Of a stretch of 13,815 nucleotides of DNA, positions 13,648-13,815 are shown piece by piece. Numbering within the stretch: the stretch's first letter is position 1; each line of letters opens with the position of its first letter. Source of the DNA: Lachnospiraceae bacterium (GTDB taxonomy: Bacteria; Bacillota; Clostridia; Lachnospirales; Lachnospiraceae); NCBI GenBank assembly GCA_900763175.1, contig CAAFJI010000016.1, forward strand, positions 1 through 13,815. Direction: 5' to 3'. Made by a program: the position numbers and the translations under genes. Below the pieces are notes generated by a model that was not told the DNA's origin, did no database searches, and worked only from the letters and a program-made list of their open reading frames with translations.

Positions 13648-13815
13648 ATGAGAAAAAAGTCATATCAACATTATAAAAAGCATGGAGATTCATTTCTTTC
13701 CAGATGGTTTCAGGACAGTAAAAAAATATTACATCTGATAAAAAAAATGAAGTATTCTAATCGACATATAAAATATACTTATCCATTGCCAGGGGGATTT
13801 ACCTTTAAAACATTA
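13648..13815 (+). CDS. Partial hypothetical protein with basic N-terminus (runs off window)
   Basis: ATG 13648 has AAAGGTGG about 7 nt ahead, and the frame is open for 56 codons to the window end. The visible part starts MRKKSYQHYKKHGDSFLSRW and is strongly basic (many Lys, Arg and His), ending in a Gly-Pro-containing aromatic stretch (PLPGGFTF). No signal peptide or known domain is visible in this piece. It is divergent from the HTH gene and behind the shared operator, so it is probably a member of the same local regulon. Function cannot be judged from this fragment. Confidence 0.65.
   Translation, partial: MRKKSYQHYKKHGDSFLSRWFQDSKKILHLIKKMKYSNRHIKYTYPLPGGFTFKTL

Noticed and set aside
1..13815. 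CRISPR array or insertion sequence
   Set aside because: No regularly spaced repeats, transposase gene or paired terminal repeats flanking a transposase were seen.

Overview
The window reads as a chromosomal segment of a gut-type Firmicute, most likely a Lachnospiraceae member (Blautia/Mediterraneibacter-like). Supporting this are strong AGGAGG-type ribosome binding sites, AT-biased codon use, a GH127 enzyme next to a GH42 remnant, an L-cysteine desulfidase-type Fe-S enzyme, a COG3044 ABC-class ATPase, an M18 aminopeptidase, and possible Spo0A boxes. The genus is a guess from protein style; no database search was possible.

Layout. (1) 1-2300: the 3' part of a GH127 beta-L-arabinofuranosidase gene, then a long imperfect palindrome and a decayed fragment of a GH42 beta-galactosidase; this looks like the eroded edge of a plant-glycan utilisation locus. 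(2) 2300-4950: an L-cysteine desulfidase family enzyme, a secreted SH3b-domain protein and a very small ORF. (3) 4950-6920: a small hypothetical protein behind possible Spo0A boxes, a strong bidirectional terminator, a convergent alpha/beta hydrolase and a histidine phosphatase. (4) 6920-11010: a leader with two hairpins, the COG3044 ATPase, the M18 aminopeptidase and a four-helix membrane protein; these are housekeeping-like genes separated by hairpins. (5) 11050-11255: tRNA-Arg(ACG) with a textbook promoter and terminator. (6) 11255-13815: a gene-poor gap with a broken remnant, then an AT-rich, mostly minus-strand accessory module. The module holds a two-gene operon (a DUF1232 protein, then a possible PD-(D/E)XK-like protein with a glycine-rich hydrophobic tail), an HTH protein, and a divergent partial gene running off the end.

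The most interesting part is region 6. The same 17-bp inverted repeat (TGTTACTG...GTAACA) sits in front of two promoters on opposite sides of the HTH gene. It is oriented the same way relative to transcription in both, is followed by the same GCTTTTT stretch, and lies 21 bp from one TATAAT box and 31 bp from the other, a difference of one helical turn. Neither promoter has a good -35 box. This suggests a small local regulon controlled by one DNA-binding protein, with the HTH protein between the sites as the natural candidate. The module abuts a tRNA gene, a common integration site, and its largest protein has nuclease-like residues plus a membrane-like tail, so a mobile-element or conflict-related role is possible but unproven.
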